A program made the position numbers and the translations under genes. A stretch of DNA of 64,000 nucleotides from Sepiola atlantica (taxonomy: Eukaryota; Mollusca; Cephalopoda; Sepiida; Sepiolidae): contig OY744546.1 in the NCBI GenBank assembly GCA_963556195.1, forward strand, positions 69,610,704 through 69,674,703. The letters are read 5' to 3'. The stretch's first letter is position 1. Every line of letters starts with the position of its first letter. Below are positions 31,262-43,764 of the stretch, in pieces. The notes under the pieces were generated by a model. The model was not told the origin of the DNA. It saw only the letters and a list, made by a program, of their open reading frames with translations, and searched no databases.

Positions 31262-34200
31262 CTATTACTAATGGAGATTCTTCTTTTAATAATAGAGATA
31301 TTATTTTAATAATGGAGATTCTTCTTTTACTAATGAAGATGTTATTTTAATAATGTAGATTCTTCTTTTACTAATGGAGATGTTATTTTAATAATGGAGA
31401 TTCTTGTTTTACTAATGGGGATGTTATTTTAATAATGGAGATTCTTCTTTTACTAATGGAGATTCTTCTTTTTCCTAATGGACATGTTATTTTAATAATA
31501 GAGATTCTTCTTTTAATAATGGAGATGTTATTTTAATAATGGAGATTCTTCTTTTACTAATGGAGATGTTATTTTAATAATGGAGATTCTTCTTAACTAA
31601 TGGAGATGTTATTTTAATAATGAAGATTCTTCTTTTACTAATGGAGATGTTATTTTAATAATGGAGATTCTTCTTTTAATAATGGAGATGTAATTTAAAT
31701 AATGTAGATTCTTCTTTTACTAATGGAGATGTTATTTTAATAATGGAGATTCTTCTTTACTAATGGAGATGTTATTTTAATAATGGAGATTCTTCTTTTA
31801 CTAATGGAGATTCTTCTTTTACTAATGGACATGTTATTTTAATAATCGAGATTCTTCTTTTACTAATGGAGATTCTTCTTTTACTAATGGAGATTCTTCT
31901 TTACTAATGGAGATGTTATTTTAATAATAGAGATGTTATTTTAATAATGGAGATGTTATTTTAATAATGGAGATGTTATTTTAATAATAGAGATTCTTCT
32001 TTTACTAATGGAGATGTTATTTTAATAATGGAGATTCTTCTTTTACTAATGGAGATTCTTCTTTTACTAATAGAGATGTTATTTTAATAATGGAGATTCT
32101 TCTTTTACTAATGGAGATTCTTCTTTTACTAATGGAGATTCTTCTTTACTAATGGAGATGTTATTTTAATAATGAAGATTCTTCTTTTACTAATGGAGAT
32201 GTTATTTTAATAATGGAGATGTTATTTTAATAATGGAGATGTTATTTTAATAATGGAGATGTTATTTTAATAATGTAGATTCTTCTTTTACTAATGGAGA
32301 TGTTATTTTAATAATGGAGATTCTTCTTTTACTAATGGAGATGTTATTTTAATAATGGAGATTCTTCTTTTACTAATGGAGATTCTTCTTTTACTAATAG
32401 AGATGTTATTTTAATAAGGGAGATTCTTCTTTTACTAATGGAGATTCTTCTTTTACTAATGGAGATTCTTCTTTACTAATGGAGATGTTATTTTAATAAT
32501 GGAGATTCTTCTTTTACTAATGGAGATGTTATTTTAATAATGGAGATTCTACTTTTACTAATGGAGATTCTTCTTTACTAATGGAGATGTTATTTTAATA
32601 ATGGAGATTCTTCTTTTAATAATGGAGATGTTATTTTAATAATGGAGATTCTTCTTTTACTAATGGAGATGTTATTTTAATAATGGAGATTCTTCTTTTA
32701 CTAATGGAGATGTTATTTTAATAATGAAGATTCTTCTTTTACTAATGGAGATGTTATTTTAATAATGGAGATTCTTCTTTTAATAATGGAGATGTAATTT
32801 TAATAATGGAGATTCTTCTTTACTAATTGAGATGTTATTTTAATAATGGAGATGTTATTTTAATAATGGAGATTCTTCTTTACTAATGGAGATGTTATTT
32901 TAATAATGGAGATTCTTCTTTTACTAATGGAGATTCTTCTTTTACTAATGCACATGTTATTTTAATAATCGAGATTCTTCTTTTACTAATGAAGATTCTT
33001 CTTTTACTAATGGAGATTCTTCTTTACTAATGGAGATCTTATTTTAATAATGGTAATGTTATTTTAATAATAGAGATTCTTCTTTTACTAATGGAGATGT
33101 TATTTTAATAATGGAGATTCTTCTTTACTAATTGAGATGTTATTTTAATAATGGAGATGTTATTTTAATAATGGAGATGTTATTTTAATAATTGAGATGT
33201 TATTTTAATAATGGAGATGTTATTTTAATAATGGAGATTCTTCTTTTACTAATGAAGATTCTTCTTTTATTAATGAAGATTCTTCTTTTACTAATGGAGA
33301 TGTTATTTTACTAATGGAGATTCTTATTTTACTAATGGAGATGTTATTTTAATAATGGAGATTCTTCTTTTACTAATGGAGATTCTTCTTTTACTAATGG
33401 AGATTCTTCTTTACTAATGGAGATGTTATTTTAATAATGGAGATTCTTCTTTTAATAATGGAGATGTTATTTTAATAATGGAGATTCTTCTTTTACTAAT
33501 GGAGATGTTATTTTAATAATGGAGATGTTATTTTAATAATGGAGATTCTTCTTTTACTAATGAAGATTCTTCTTTTATTAATAGAGATTCTTCTTTTACT
33601 AATGGAGATGTTATTTTACTAATGGAGATTCTTATTTTACTAATGGAGATTCTTCTTTTACTAATGGAGATTTTTCTTTACTAATGGAGATGTTATTTTA
33701 ATAATGGAGATTCTTCTTTTACTAATAGAGATGTTATTTTAATAATGGAGATTCTTCTTTTACTAATGGAGATTCTTCTTTTACTAATGGAGATTCTTCT
33801 TTTACTAATGGACATGTTATTTTACTAATGGAGATTCTTTTTTTACTAATGGAGATGTTATTTTAATAATAGAGATTCTTCTTTTACTAATGGAGATTCT
33901 TCTTTTACTAATGGACATGTTATTTTAATAATGGAGATTCTTCTTTTACTAATGAAGATTCTTCTTTTATTAATGAAGATTCTTCTTTTACTAATGGAGA
34001 TGTTATTTTACTAATGGAGATTCTTATTTTACTAATGGAGATGTTATTTTAATAATGGAGATTCTTCTTTTACTAATGGAGATTCTTCTTTTACTAATGG
34101 AGATTCTTCTTTACTAATGGAGATGTTATTTTAATAATGGGGATGTTATTTTACTAATGAGGATTCTTCTTTTACTAATGGAGATGTTATTTTTATAATG

Positions 34201-37200
34201 GCGATTCTTCTTTTACTAATCAAGATGTTATTTTAATAATGGAGATTCTTCTTTTACTAATGGAGATGTTATTTTAATAATGGAGATGTTATTTTAATAA
34301 TGGAGATGTTATTTTAATAATGGAGATGTTATTTTAATAATGGAGATTCTTCTTTTACTAATAGAGATTCTTCTTTTACTAATGGAGATGTTATTTTACT
34401 AATGGAGATTCTTCTTTTACTAATGGAGATGTTATTTTAATAATGGAGATTCTTCTTTTAATAATGGAGATTCTTTTTTACTAATTGAGATGTTAGTTTA
34501 ATAATGGAGATGTTATTTTAATAATGGAGATTCTTCTTTTACTAATGGAGATTCTTCTTTTACTAATGGAGATGTTATTTTAATAATGTAGATTCTTCTT
34601 TTACTAATGGAGATGTTATTTTAATAATGGAGATTCTTCTTTTACTAATGGAGATGTTATTTTAATAATGTAGATTCTTCTTTTACTAATGGAGATGTTA
34701 TTTTAATAATGGAGATTCTTTTTTTACTAATGGAGATTCTTCTTTTATTAATGGAGATTCTTCTTTTACTAATGGAGATGTTATTTTAATAATGGAGATG
34801 TTATTTTAATAATGGAGATTCTTCTTTTACTAATTGAGATTCTTCTTTTACTAATGGAGATTCTTCTTTTACTAATGGAGATGTTATTTTACTAATGGAG
34901 ATGTTATTTTAATAATGGAGATGTTATTTTAATAATGGAGATTCTTCTTTACTAATGGAGATGTTATTTTACTAATGGAGATTCTTCTTTTAATAATGGA
35001 GATGTTATTTTACTAATGGAGATTCTTCTTTTACTAATGGAGATGTTATTTTAATAATGGAGATTCTTCTTTTACTAATGGAGATGTTATTTTAATAATG
35101 GAGATTCTTTTTTACTAATTGAGATGTTATTTTAATAATGGAGATTCTTCTTTTACTAATGGAGATGTTATTTTTATAATGGAGATTCTTCTTTTACTAA
35201 TCAAGATGTTATTTTAATAATGGAGATTCTTCTTTTACTAATGGAGATTCTTCTTTTATTAATGGAGATTCTTCTTTTACTAATGGAGATGTTATTTTAA
35301 TAATGGAGATGTTATTTTAATAATGGAGATGTTATTTTTATAATGGAGATGTTATTTTAATAATGGAGATTCTTCTTTTACTAATTGAGATGTTATTTTA
35401 ATAATGGAGATTCTTCTTTTACTAATAGAGATTCTTCTTTTACTAATGGAGATTCTTCTTTTACTAATGGAGATTCTTCTTTTACTAATGGAGATGTTAT
35501 TTTACTAATGGAGATTCTTCTTTTACTAATGGAGATGTTATTTTAATAATGGAGATTCTTCTTTTACTAATGGAGATGTTATTTTAATAATGGAGATTCT
35601 TTTTTACTAATTGAGATGTTAGTTTAATAATGGAGATGTTATTTTAATAATGGAGATTCTTCTTTTACTAATGAAGATTCTTCTTTTACTAATGGAGATG
35701 TTATTTTAATAATGGAGATTCTTCTTTTACTAATGGAGATGTTATTTTAATAATGGAGATTCTTCTTTTACTAATGGAGATGTTATTTTAATAATGGAGA
35801 TTCTTCTTTTACTAATGGAGATGTTATTTTAATAATGGAGATTCTTCTTTTACTAATGGAGATTCTTTTTTTTACTAATGGAGATGTTATTTTAATAATG
35901 GAGATGTTATTTTAATAATGGAGATTCTTCTTTACTAATGGAGATGTTATTTTACTAATGGAGATTCTTCTTTTACTAATGGAGATGTTATTTTACTAAT
36001 GGAGATTTTTCTTTTAATAATGGAGATGTTATTTTAATAATGGAGATTCTTCTTTTACTAATGGAGATGTTATTTTAATAATGGAGATTCTTCTTTACTA
36101 ATGGAGATGTTATTTTTATAATGGAGATGTTATTTTAATAATGGAGATTCTTCTTTTACTAATGGAGATTCTTCTTTTACTAATGGAGATGTTATTTTAA
36201 TAATGGAGATTCTTCTTTTAATAATGGAGATGTTATTTTAATAATGGAGATGTTATTTCAATAATGGAGATTTTTCTTTACTAATGGAGATGTTATTTTA
36301 ATAATGGAGATTCTTCTTTTACTAATGGAGATGTTATTTTAATAATGGAGATTCTTCTTTTAATAATGGAGATGTTATTTTAATAATGGAGATGTTATTT
36401 TAATAATGGAGATGTTATTTTAATAATGGAGATTCTTCTTTTACTAATGAAGATTCTTCTTTTATTAATAGAGATTCTTCTTTTACTAATGGAGATGTTA
36501 TTTTACTAATGGAGATTCTTATTTTACTAATGGAGATGTTATTTTAATAATGGAGATTCTTCTTTTACTAATGGAGATGTTATTTTAATAATGGAGATTC
36601 TTCTTTACTAATGGAGATGTTATTTTACTAATGGAGATTCTTTTTTACTAATGGAGATGTTATTTTAATAATGGAGATGTTATTTTAATAATGGAGATTC
36701 TTCTTTTACTAATGGAGATTCTTCTTTTACTAATGGAGATGTTATTTTAATAATGGAGATTCTTCTTTTAATAATGGAGATGTTATTTTAATAATGGAGA
36801 TTCTTCTTTACTAATGGAGATGTTGTTTTAATAATGGAGATGTTATTTTAATAATGGTGATTCTTCTTTTAATAATGGAGATGTTATTTTAATAATGGAG
36901 ATTCTTCTTTACTAATGGAGATGTTATTTTTATAATGGAGATTCTTCTTTTACTAATGGAGATTCTTCTTTTACTAATGGAGGTGTTTTTTTTAATAATG
37001 GAGATTCTTCTTTTAATAATGGAGATGTTATTTTAATAATGGAGATTCTTCTTTACTAATGGAGATGTTATTTTAATAATGGAGATTCTTCTTTTACTAA
37101 TGGAGATTCTTCTTTTACTAATGGAGGTGTTTTTTTTAATAATGGAGATTCTTCTTTTAATAATGGAGATGTTATTTTAATAATGGAGATTCTTCTTTAC

Positions 37201-37392
37201 TAATGGAGATGTTATTTTAATAATGAAGATGTAATTTTAATAATGGAGATTCTTCTTTTACTAATTGAGATGTTATTTTAATAATGGAGATTCTACTTTT
37301 AATAATGGAGATGTTATTTTAATAATGGAGATTCTTCTTTACTAATGGAGATGTTATTTTACTAATGGAGATGTTATTTTACTAATGGAGAT
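31262..37392 (+). repeat. 6.1-kb minisatellite of two alternating ~20-bp units
   Basis: About 300 units with the constant half TAATGGAGAT and two alternative halves: TCTTCTTTTAC (unit A, 21 bp) and GTTATTTTAA (unit B, 20 bp). They mostly alternate A-B, with runs of AA or BB and scattered point variants. Longer blocks are duplicated, for example the segment with GGAGGTGTTTTTTTTAATAA near 36960 and 37110. The seed is visible: repeats flanking at 38100 and 7510 contain a single CTAATGGAGATTT in the same local context. There are frequent stops and no open frames. Confidence 0.98.
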
Positions 37393-37394
37393 TT

Positions 37395-37640
37395 ACTTTT
37401 ATTCACTCCAAACAAGGCATATTGCCACTGAAGCGTAAGGGGCTACTGTGATTGCGGCCAGATTTATAGGGGGAATCTTAAGTGGGAAGTTGCGCAGCAA
37501 GAAACTTGTTCACATAACATATACATTTTTGCATGTTGGTACAGCCGGAGAAATGGAGCAGGGTCGGAAAAGTAAAAAGTTTTCCGGTTCTGGGGACCTC
37601 TACAGTAGAGGAGGTGCTGCTAGTGGGGTTGGCTGAGGGT
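37395..37640 (+). repeat. Dispersed repeat J, copy 1
   Basis: CCAAACAAGGCATATTGCCACT, GCGTAAGGGGCTACTG and GCGCAGCAAGA match 44297-44500 (second copy). It is fused to the end of the minisatellite. The 62-codon frame has no motif. Confidence 0.6.
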
Positions 37641-37784
37641 TAGGGTTGGTCGGGGGTATTTACGTTGACAAGTTCGTCAGAGCACATTCTTTTCCCTTAC
37701 TGATAGCAATGGCTGAAAGAAGTGGTAATGAGAGATACAAAGAGCAATGCGTGACAATTACGTACTGAGTAACACAGGATTGCC

Positions 37785-37888
37785 GCTTAATCATGTTGCC
37801 GCATCGTCTCTTGTTAGATCACCGAAGTTAAGCAGCGTTGAGTCTGGTCAGTACCAGATGGATGACCATTTTGGGAATCCTAGGAGGA
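37785..37888 (+). repeat. 5S rRNA-derived sequence, copy 3
   Basis: TTAGATCACCGAAGTTAAGC, AGCGTTGAGTCTGGTCAGTA and CCAGATGGATGACCATTTTG GGAATCCTAGG follow the central and 3' parts of 5S rRNA, including the internal promoter region. This is the closest 5S match in the window, but it departs at both ends. Confidence 0.75.
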
Positions 37889-38089
37889 CGTCGACATCTC
37901 CCAGCAAGAACCGCAAAAACCTGACGTCATTTTTGCTGACCGGGATGTACATGCGACTAGGGATTGCGTGCGAATTTAATATTCCCTAGAAACTTCCTCT
38001 GAATGCAAAGTTACTTCCCTTTGTTTGGCCTACCCCCATTTTTTATAGAGGCAGTGCAAAATCTTGTTTTTGCATTTCATATTAAATAT

Positions 38090-38740
38090 TTCATAGATAT
38101 TTAATAAATCTATTTCTAATGGAGATTTGGTATCTGTCTGCCTGAAGCCGAACTATACTATTACTATACTATTCTATACTACACTACTATACTATTACTA
38201 TACTATACTACTATACTATTACTATACTATACTACTATACTATTACTATCTGTTAATGCTCAATTAAGTTTACTCTACTATTTAAGATTAATGTAATATC
38301 TTCAAATGCTCAATTTCGGTGGGTAGGGTAGTATCTGTTCTGTTTTCATGATACCATCCTCCCAGGCATTACCTCCTCTTTTCTGGGAGGTTGGGTAGGG
38401 TATTGTAGTGTCTGTTCTGTTGTCATGAGATCATCCTCCCAGTCATTACCACCTCTTTTAGGGGTAGTGTAACTTATGTTCGTTTTTCATGGTACCATTC
38501 TCCTATAGATTACCTTCTCTTTTTTGGGGAGTAGTGTAGTATCTGTTCAGTTGTAATGGTGATACCATCCTCTCAGGCATTACCTCCTCCTTTTTGGGGA
38601 GGAAAAGTAGTGTAGTATTTGTTCGGTTGTCATGAGACTATAATCCCAGGCATTACCTTCTCTTTTGGGAGTCACTGTAGTATATGTTTGTTTGTCAGCA
38701 AAAATATACGACCAGAGGGAGCATATTTTTGCTAGTAATT
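38090..38740 (+). mobile_element. Tandem U2-like units, array 2 (about 6 units), ending in a CTAGT hairpin
   Basis: After the lead-in TTTCTAATGGAGATTTGGTA and an (ACTAT)n patch, units at about 38329, 38404, 38468, 38535, 38612 and 38684 each begin GTAGTATCTGTTC-like. They continue TTGTCATGATACCATCCTCC and CAGGCATTACCTCCTC, closed by a GGGGAG complement. The block ends at 38698-38738 with complementary AGCAAAAATATAC / GCATATTTTTGC and CTAG|T. It may be a Helitron-like carrier whose cargo is a multiplied U2 5' hairpin. Confidence 0.6.
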
Positions 38741-39340
38741 AGTAATAATGCTAATAATTTATGTGATGTATATTATTAATGAAAGTAAAAATAATACCGG
38801 GTAATGCTGGGCAGGGAAAGCTAGTCTATGAATATTTTTCACCATAGTTGTGCGAAATATATATAAAAATGTCAAAATAAATTAAAATTATAAAATGTAT
38901 AATTTCTTTGATGAATAGACTGAAAAAAAAATGAATTAAAAAAAGAAGTTCAAGATGGAAAATTCTATTTCTAGAAGTGAGTTATCATGCAATTAATGAG
39001 TGCAGTATACAAAACTGAATGCAATGGAAGTTTTTGCGGGGGTTCAAACAAGCAGAATGGTGTACTGGTCTTCTAACCCACTGCGTTTCCCTCATTTCTC
39101 GTGTTTGCTTCATTCTTTTCTTTTCTCTTTCATCTTTTTTTCTCTAGCAATGCTAACAAGATGGCGAAATTGGAGATAAAAGTAACAATGGTTTACAATT
39201 ACGTCCACAAAAACAGGTCACATGACCTAATTACAGTAACATAATAATTGAATGTTGATTCATCTAGCACAACAGCTGTAAAATATCTCTACAATTCTGC
39301 TAATATACATACAGACATAACGCAACAATACTGTGCCGCC
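38741..39340. other. No recognisable gene
   Basis: 38790-38825 reads ACCGGGTAATGCTGGGCAGG then CTAGT, a string common in dispersed invertebrate repeats; 26574-26600 is a relic of the same. The remainder is unassigned. Confidence 0.4.
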
Positions 39341-39348
39341 AACAAGAT

Positions 39349-40053
39349 GTAGGTTTTGTGAAAAATTGATGAAGGTGTTTTTCAGTTTATACGAAAAAAA
39401 ACAAAAATACACCGAGACAGCAACAAAATAAATGGCTGTGAACACGAAATCCCCAAACCAATATTTGTGAACATCTGTCTGTCAATGTTAATGAAGAGAA
39501 CAAGTTTGCCCTCTATTGCTAGCCTACCTCAATTGGTTAGTTAATATTATCGTAGAAGATCCTGATTTTGCAGAAAATTGGTTAAAGCGTTCGACACATT
39601 ATTATGCAACAAGCAAAGTGTATAGTATCAGTCTTTCTCTTACTCGCCCCTGGCAGGAGAACAAAGGAAGACCTCCGAAAACACGTCTGATTTCTTCCAG
39701 ACTAATTTTCATTTGCCACGTCTTGCTCTAGACTTCCTCTTACGTCACTTTCTTCATCACGTTTACTTAATTCCTAACCTCAATTTCTAGTGGAAAAGTC
39801 CTATTCTACGTCATCTCACAGATTTCACATACAATATCGCTACAATACTGCAACCATTCCTACAAACATAATGCAACAATATGACGTTGCCGACAGGAGC
39901 TTTGATTCATGTAGAAGACACAGGTTTTGTAGAAAATTGATTAAGGTGTTTTGCAGCCTATGCTAGAAAAAAGAAACACCTGAACAAACAACAAATAAAT
40001 GGCTGTGAAAACGAAATCCCCAAACCAATATTTGTGAACATCTGTCTGTCAAG
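39349..40053 (+). repeat. Direct repeat pair (~135 bp, 570 bp apart)
   Basis: 39349-39487 and 39919-40053 share AAATAAATGGCTGTGAA, ACGAAATCCCCAAACCAATA and TTTGTGAACATCTGTCTGTC. No coding frame. They could be terminal repeats of an eroded element, but the interior shows no recognisable domain. Confidence 0.7.
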
Positions 40054-40229
40054 AGATTAAGAACATTTCGTTGCTGACTTATCCAACAGAATTGGAAGAA
40101 TTGACATTTAACCAAATCAAGGAGATTATTCTATGGAATATTCAACCAGGAATATATTGGTCATTTCCGAAGGTACTAAATTATTGGCATTAGAAGAAGA
40201 ATGCAAGGAACCAATTGTTAAATAATTGT

Positions 40230-40860
40230 AGAGGTTAAGAGATGCCAGCAGATATGATGAATTTCATCATTTGGAATCGGAATAAATGTCTATTGTAGAA
40301 TAATTAGTTCTACTAAGACTGATTGAAAGTACAATTCTTCGCAAAAGTTTAAAATGCTTCAACAAAACCTGCCCAGTGAAGGTTGAGGAAACGTATTGCA
40401 TGGAGAGAAATAATTTGAGAAGGATACGACGGATGTGTAATGTGAGTCTTAAAGACAGGCTTAGATTTGATAACCTCTGAGGAAGATTAAATCTGGACAG
40501 TATAAGGAGATATGTGAAGAACAGGAGACTTTGTTGGTTTGGTCACATTAAATGAGAGTTCTTGGGTTAGTAGATGTAGAACAGTTTAGGTAGCAGGATC
40601 AGTTGGCAAGGGAAGACCAATGAAAACATGGGAGGATGTGATAAGGATGGATTGGAAAGGAAAAGTGGTAAATAAAGATTTGGCCAGAGATAGGTTATGT
40701 AAGTTATTTCTAAAAGCCTTTCTAAGCATGACAGCATTTAAAACGAAAGTTAAATAGATGATGGTGATGCTGCTACTGCTGCCGATGATGATGATGATTG
40801 TGATGCTGCTGATGATGATGATTGTGATGATGATGATGATGATGATGATGATGCTAATTT
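40230..40860 (+). pseudogene. LINE ORF2 C-terminal relic, copy 2, with (GAT)n tail
   Basis: Collinear with 14090-14515: ATTGCATGGAGAGAAATAAT, CTTAAAGACAGGCTTAG, GTAGATGTAGAACAGTT, then the 3' end followed by GATGATGGTGATG repeats. It has several frame breaks. The upstream segment (TGTCTATTGTAGAATAATTA) recurs at 41030, upstream of the third copy. Confidence 0.75.
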
Positions 40861-41282
40861 AGAATCAAAAATTGTTTTTTTACTGTTAGTGTATATTTTG
40901 TTTTTGAGAGTTAGGTAAGAATGGTATAAGTTCAGGGAACTTGTGCCATTACTAACCAGCAGAGCGTTACCACTGTCGCCCAAAGGAAGAGTCTATCAGG
41001 CATATTGTTTCATCACATGGAACCAGAACAAATGCCTATTGTAGAATAATTAATTCAACAAACACTGACTGATTGAAACTACAATTCTTTGCAAAATGTT
41101 TGAACAAAACCTGTTACATTTGTCATTAAATATGTATATTTCTTACAGTATTCACATTCTTTTATTTCCGTTCTTGGTTGTTGGATTGTTTTCCTTGAGG
41201 TGTGATACGGCTATTTACTTTTTCTCATTAAAAAAAAAAATGTTCTCTGACAAGGAATCAAAAACACGAGATACTATAAAAG

Positions 41283-42175
41283 CTCTGAACCCTAACCCTA
41301 ACCAAAAACAGGGGACACTGTAAAAGCTCTGAACCCTAACCCTAACCAAAAACAGGGGACACTGTAAAAGTTCTGAACCCTAACCAAATACAGAGGACAC
41401 TGTAAAAGTTCTGAACCCTAACCAAAAACAGGGGACACTGTAAAAGTTCTGAACCCTAACCCTAACCCTATGCAGGGGACACTGTAAAAGCTCTGAACCC
41501 TAACCAAATACAGAGGACACTGTAAAAGCTCTGAACCCTAACCCTATGCAGGGGACACTGTAAAAGCTCTGAACCCTAACCCTAACAGGAGACACTGTAA
41601 AAGCTCTGAACCCTAACCCTAACCCGGGACACTGTAAAAGCTCTGAACCCTAACCAAATACAGGGGACACTGTAAAAGCTCTGAACCCTAACCCTAACCA
41701 AAAACAGGGGACACTGTAAAAGTTCTGAACCCTAACCCTAACCCTATGCAGGGGACACTGTAAAAGCTCTGAACCCTAACCAAATACAGAGGACACTGTA
41801 AAAGCTCTGAACCCTAACCCTATGCAGGGGACACTGTAAAAGCTCTGAACCCTAACCCTAACCCTAACAGGAGACACTGTAAAAGCTCTGAACCCTAACC
41901 CTAACCCGGGACACTGTAAAAGCTCTGAACCCTAACCAAATACAGGGGACACTGTAAAAGCTCTGAACCCTAACCCTAACCAAAAACAGGGGACACTGTA
42001 AAAGCTCTGAACCCTAACCCTAACCCGGGACACTGTAAAAGCTCTGAACCCTAACCAAATACAGGGGACACTGTAAAAGCTCTGAACCCTAACCTTAACC
42101 AAAAACAGGGGACACTGTAAAAGCTCTGAACCTTAACCCTAACCAAATACAGGGGACACTGTAAAAGCTCTGAAC
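41283..42175 (+). repeat. Telomere-motif minisatellite (~40-48-bp units)
   Basis: About 20 units of GGGGACACTGTAAAAGCTCT plus GAACCCTAACC. Each unit carries one to four CCCTAA repeats, then a linker (AAAAACA, AAATACA, TATGCA or none). A block of about six units repeats with a 276-bp period (TATGCAGGGG at 41468 and 41745), so there is a higher-order structure. It interrupts the third LINE copy. Confidence 0.97.
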
Positions 42176-42660
42176 TATGTAGACATAAGAGCAAAAGTCG
42201 ACGAAGGGAAGGAGCTACCAAGCATGTATGTGCAGTGTGATGATGTATGAAAGTGAGTATGAGGATATGTGTTGCATGGAGAGAAATGATACAATAGATG
42301 TCTAATGTGAGTCTTCAAAACAGGCTTAGATCTGATGATCTCAGAGGAAGATTAACTCTGGACAGTATAATGAAATGTGCGCAGAACAAGCGACTTAGTT
42401 GGTTTGGTCACATTAAAAGAATGGATAGGAGTGGTTGGGTTAGTAGATGTAGAACAGTTGTGGTAGTATGATCAGTTGGCAGGGGAAAGCCAAGGAAAAC
42501 ACGGGAGGAGGTGATAAGGATGGTTTTGAAAGAAAGAGGGATAAATAAAGACCTAGCCAGAGATAGATTAGTTGAAAGTCAATTTCTCAAAGTCGTCCAA
42601 TATATGCCTGCATGTAAAATAGACATTAAACCGAATATGATGATGATGATGATGATGAAC
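42176..42660 (+). pseudogene. LINE ORF2 C-terminal relic, copy 3, with (GAT)n tail
   Basis: Has TTGCATGGAGAGAAATGAT, AGGCTTAGATCTGATGATCT, GACTTAGTTGGTTTGGTCAC, then CATTAAACCGAATATGATGA with GAT repeats. Out of frame in places. The GAT tail on this 3' end marks it as the true end of the family. Confidence 0.75.
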
Positions 42661-42779
42661 GGTTACAGTTAAACCAAATACTATTAGAGAGAATGTGTTA
42701 AATTTCAATAAGAAATAAAGTAAGGGAAGCAGCAGCAGCAATGAATGTTGTTGTAAGTATCATCTCTCGATCGGAAAAA

Positions 42780-42903
42780 AATCTTCAATCAACAACCTCG
42801 TTCAACCAATCACAGTCCTGAGATCATCTGTTGATATCTATGCAGACGACACAACTATCTATGGCAGCACATCGAAGAGCACTGATGACCAAGATGTTTT
42901 TGA

Positions 42904-42940
<37 letters not shown>

Positions 42941-43760
42941 CAGATTTGGAGCACGTGATGCAATGGGGGGGGGGGGGGGTAAGTGGCTTGTTACTTTTAA
43001 CGCTTCTAAAACCAAGCTTCTCTCTTTTCACCGCCAACGCTCAGAACATCATTTCTCCCCAGTTGAAATGAATGACTCTTTCCTTGATGAAGCCCCCTTC
43101 CTTGATAAGCTCCTAGAAGACTTACATCAAATCAGTTGCTAAGCTCGTTAGAAATATGATTGGATCATTCTATCGTTCCAGAAGGTATGTACCTCATTCC
43201 TGACGCAATCCTATACCTATATAAGAGTCAAATCCGTCACAGCTGGGGAGGTACTGCTCGGAGCACTGTTTCTTGCCGTGACAAAGTACAAAACCGACTT
43301 TGCAATCTAGTGGCGGATGATCTCTTCTCTACCTTGCAGCCTATTTCACACAGAAGATATTGTTAGTCTCTCTCTGCTGTATCGTTATGTTCATAGTAGG
43401 TGCTCGACTGCGCTCCAGTTCCCCCCCCCCACTATAAAACATTCCAAGCAAGAACCCACCTGCACAAAACCAGAGCAGAGAACTTTCCTTTCTCTCTCTT
43501 TACCAAAGACCAAGTGGAACTTCCATGAACAAAGTTTCTTTCCTACAGCTTCCAATCTATAAAACAAAATACCATGAAGCTGCTTTACAGCCGACTACTA
43601 TATTTTTGTCTTCAAGTCTAATGTAAACAAATACTTGTTGAGCTGTCCTTCTGGGTAAACAATTCCTCTCAAGAAATCTTCTGCCCAATCCACCGGTTGT
43701 TTCAAATCCTTGCAGAGTGGCACTCATCGTCCAACTCGAGTGGCCCTTCGGGCCATGATA
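42780..43760 (+). pseudogene. Jockey-like LINE RT relic, copy 2, invaded by (CT)n
   Basis: At about 42790 a frame reads INNLVQPITVLRSS then VDIYADDTTIYGSTSKSTDD, the RT palm with the Y-A-D-D catalytic box. A (CT)n run (42905-42940) and a G-run follow, then WLVTFNASKTKLLSF, a frame change, MIGSFYRSRR, DAILYLYKSQIRH, WGGTAR, VQNRLCNLVADDLFSTLQPI, LLYRYVHSRCS and the carboxy-terminal SFFPTAS. Order and content fit the second half of ORF2 of a Jockey-related element. The N-terminal endonuclease is absent (5'-truncated), and simple repeats plus frameshifts make it non-functional. Confidence 0.85.
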
Positions 43761-43764
43761 AGCA

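Noticed and set aside
41283..42175. True telomere or chromosome-fusion site
   Set aside because: CCCTAA runs are only 1-4 long and embedded in a larger unit, within a LINE.
42877..42895. CTGATGA in the Jockey-like relic
   Set aside because: It codes for part of STDDQD in the RT frame, with no GAAA partner.
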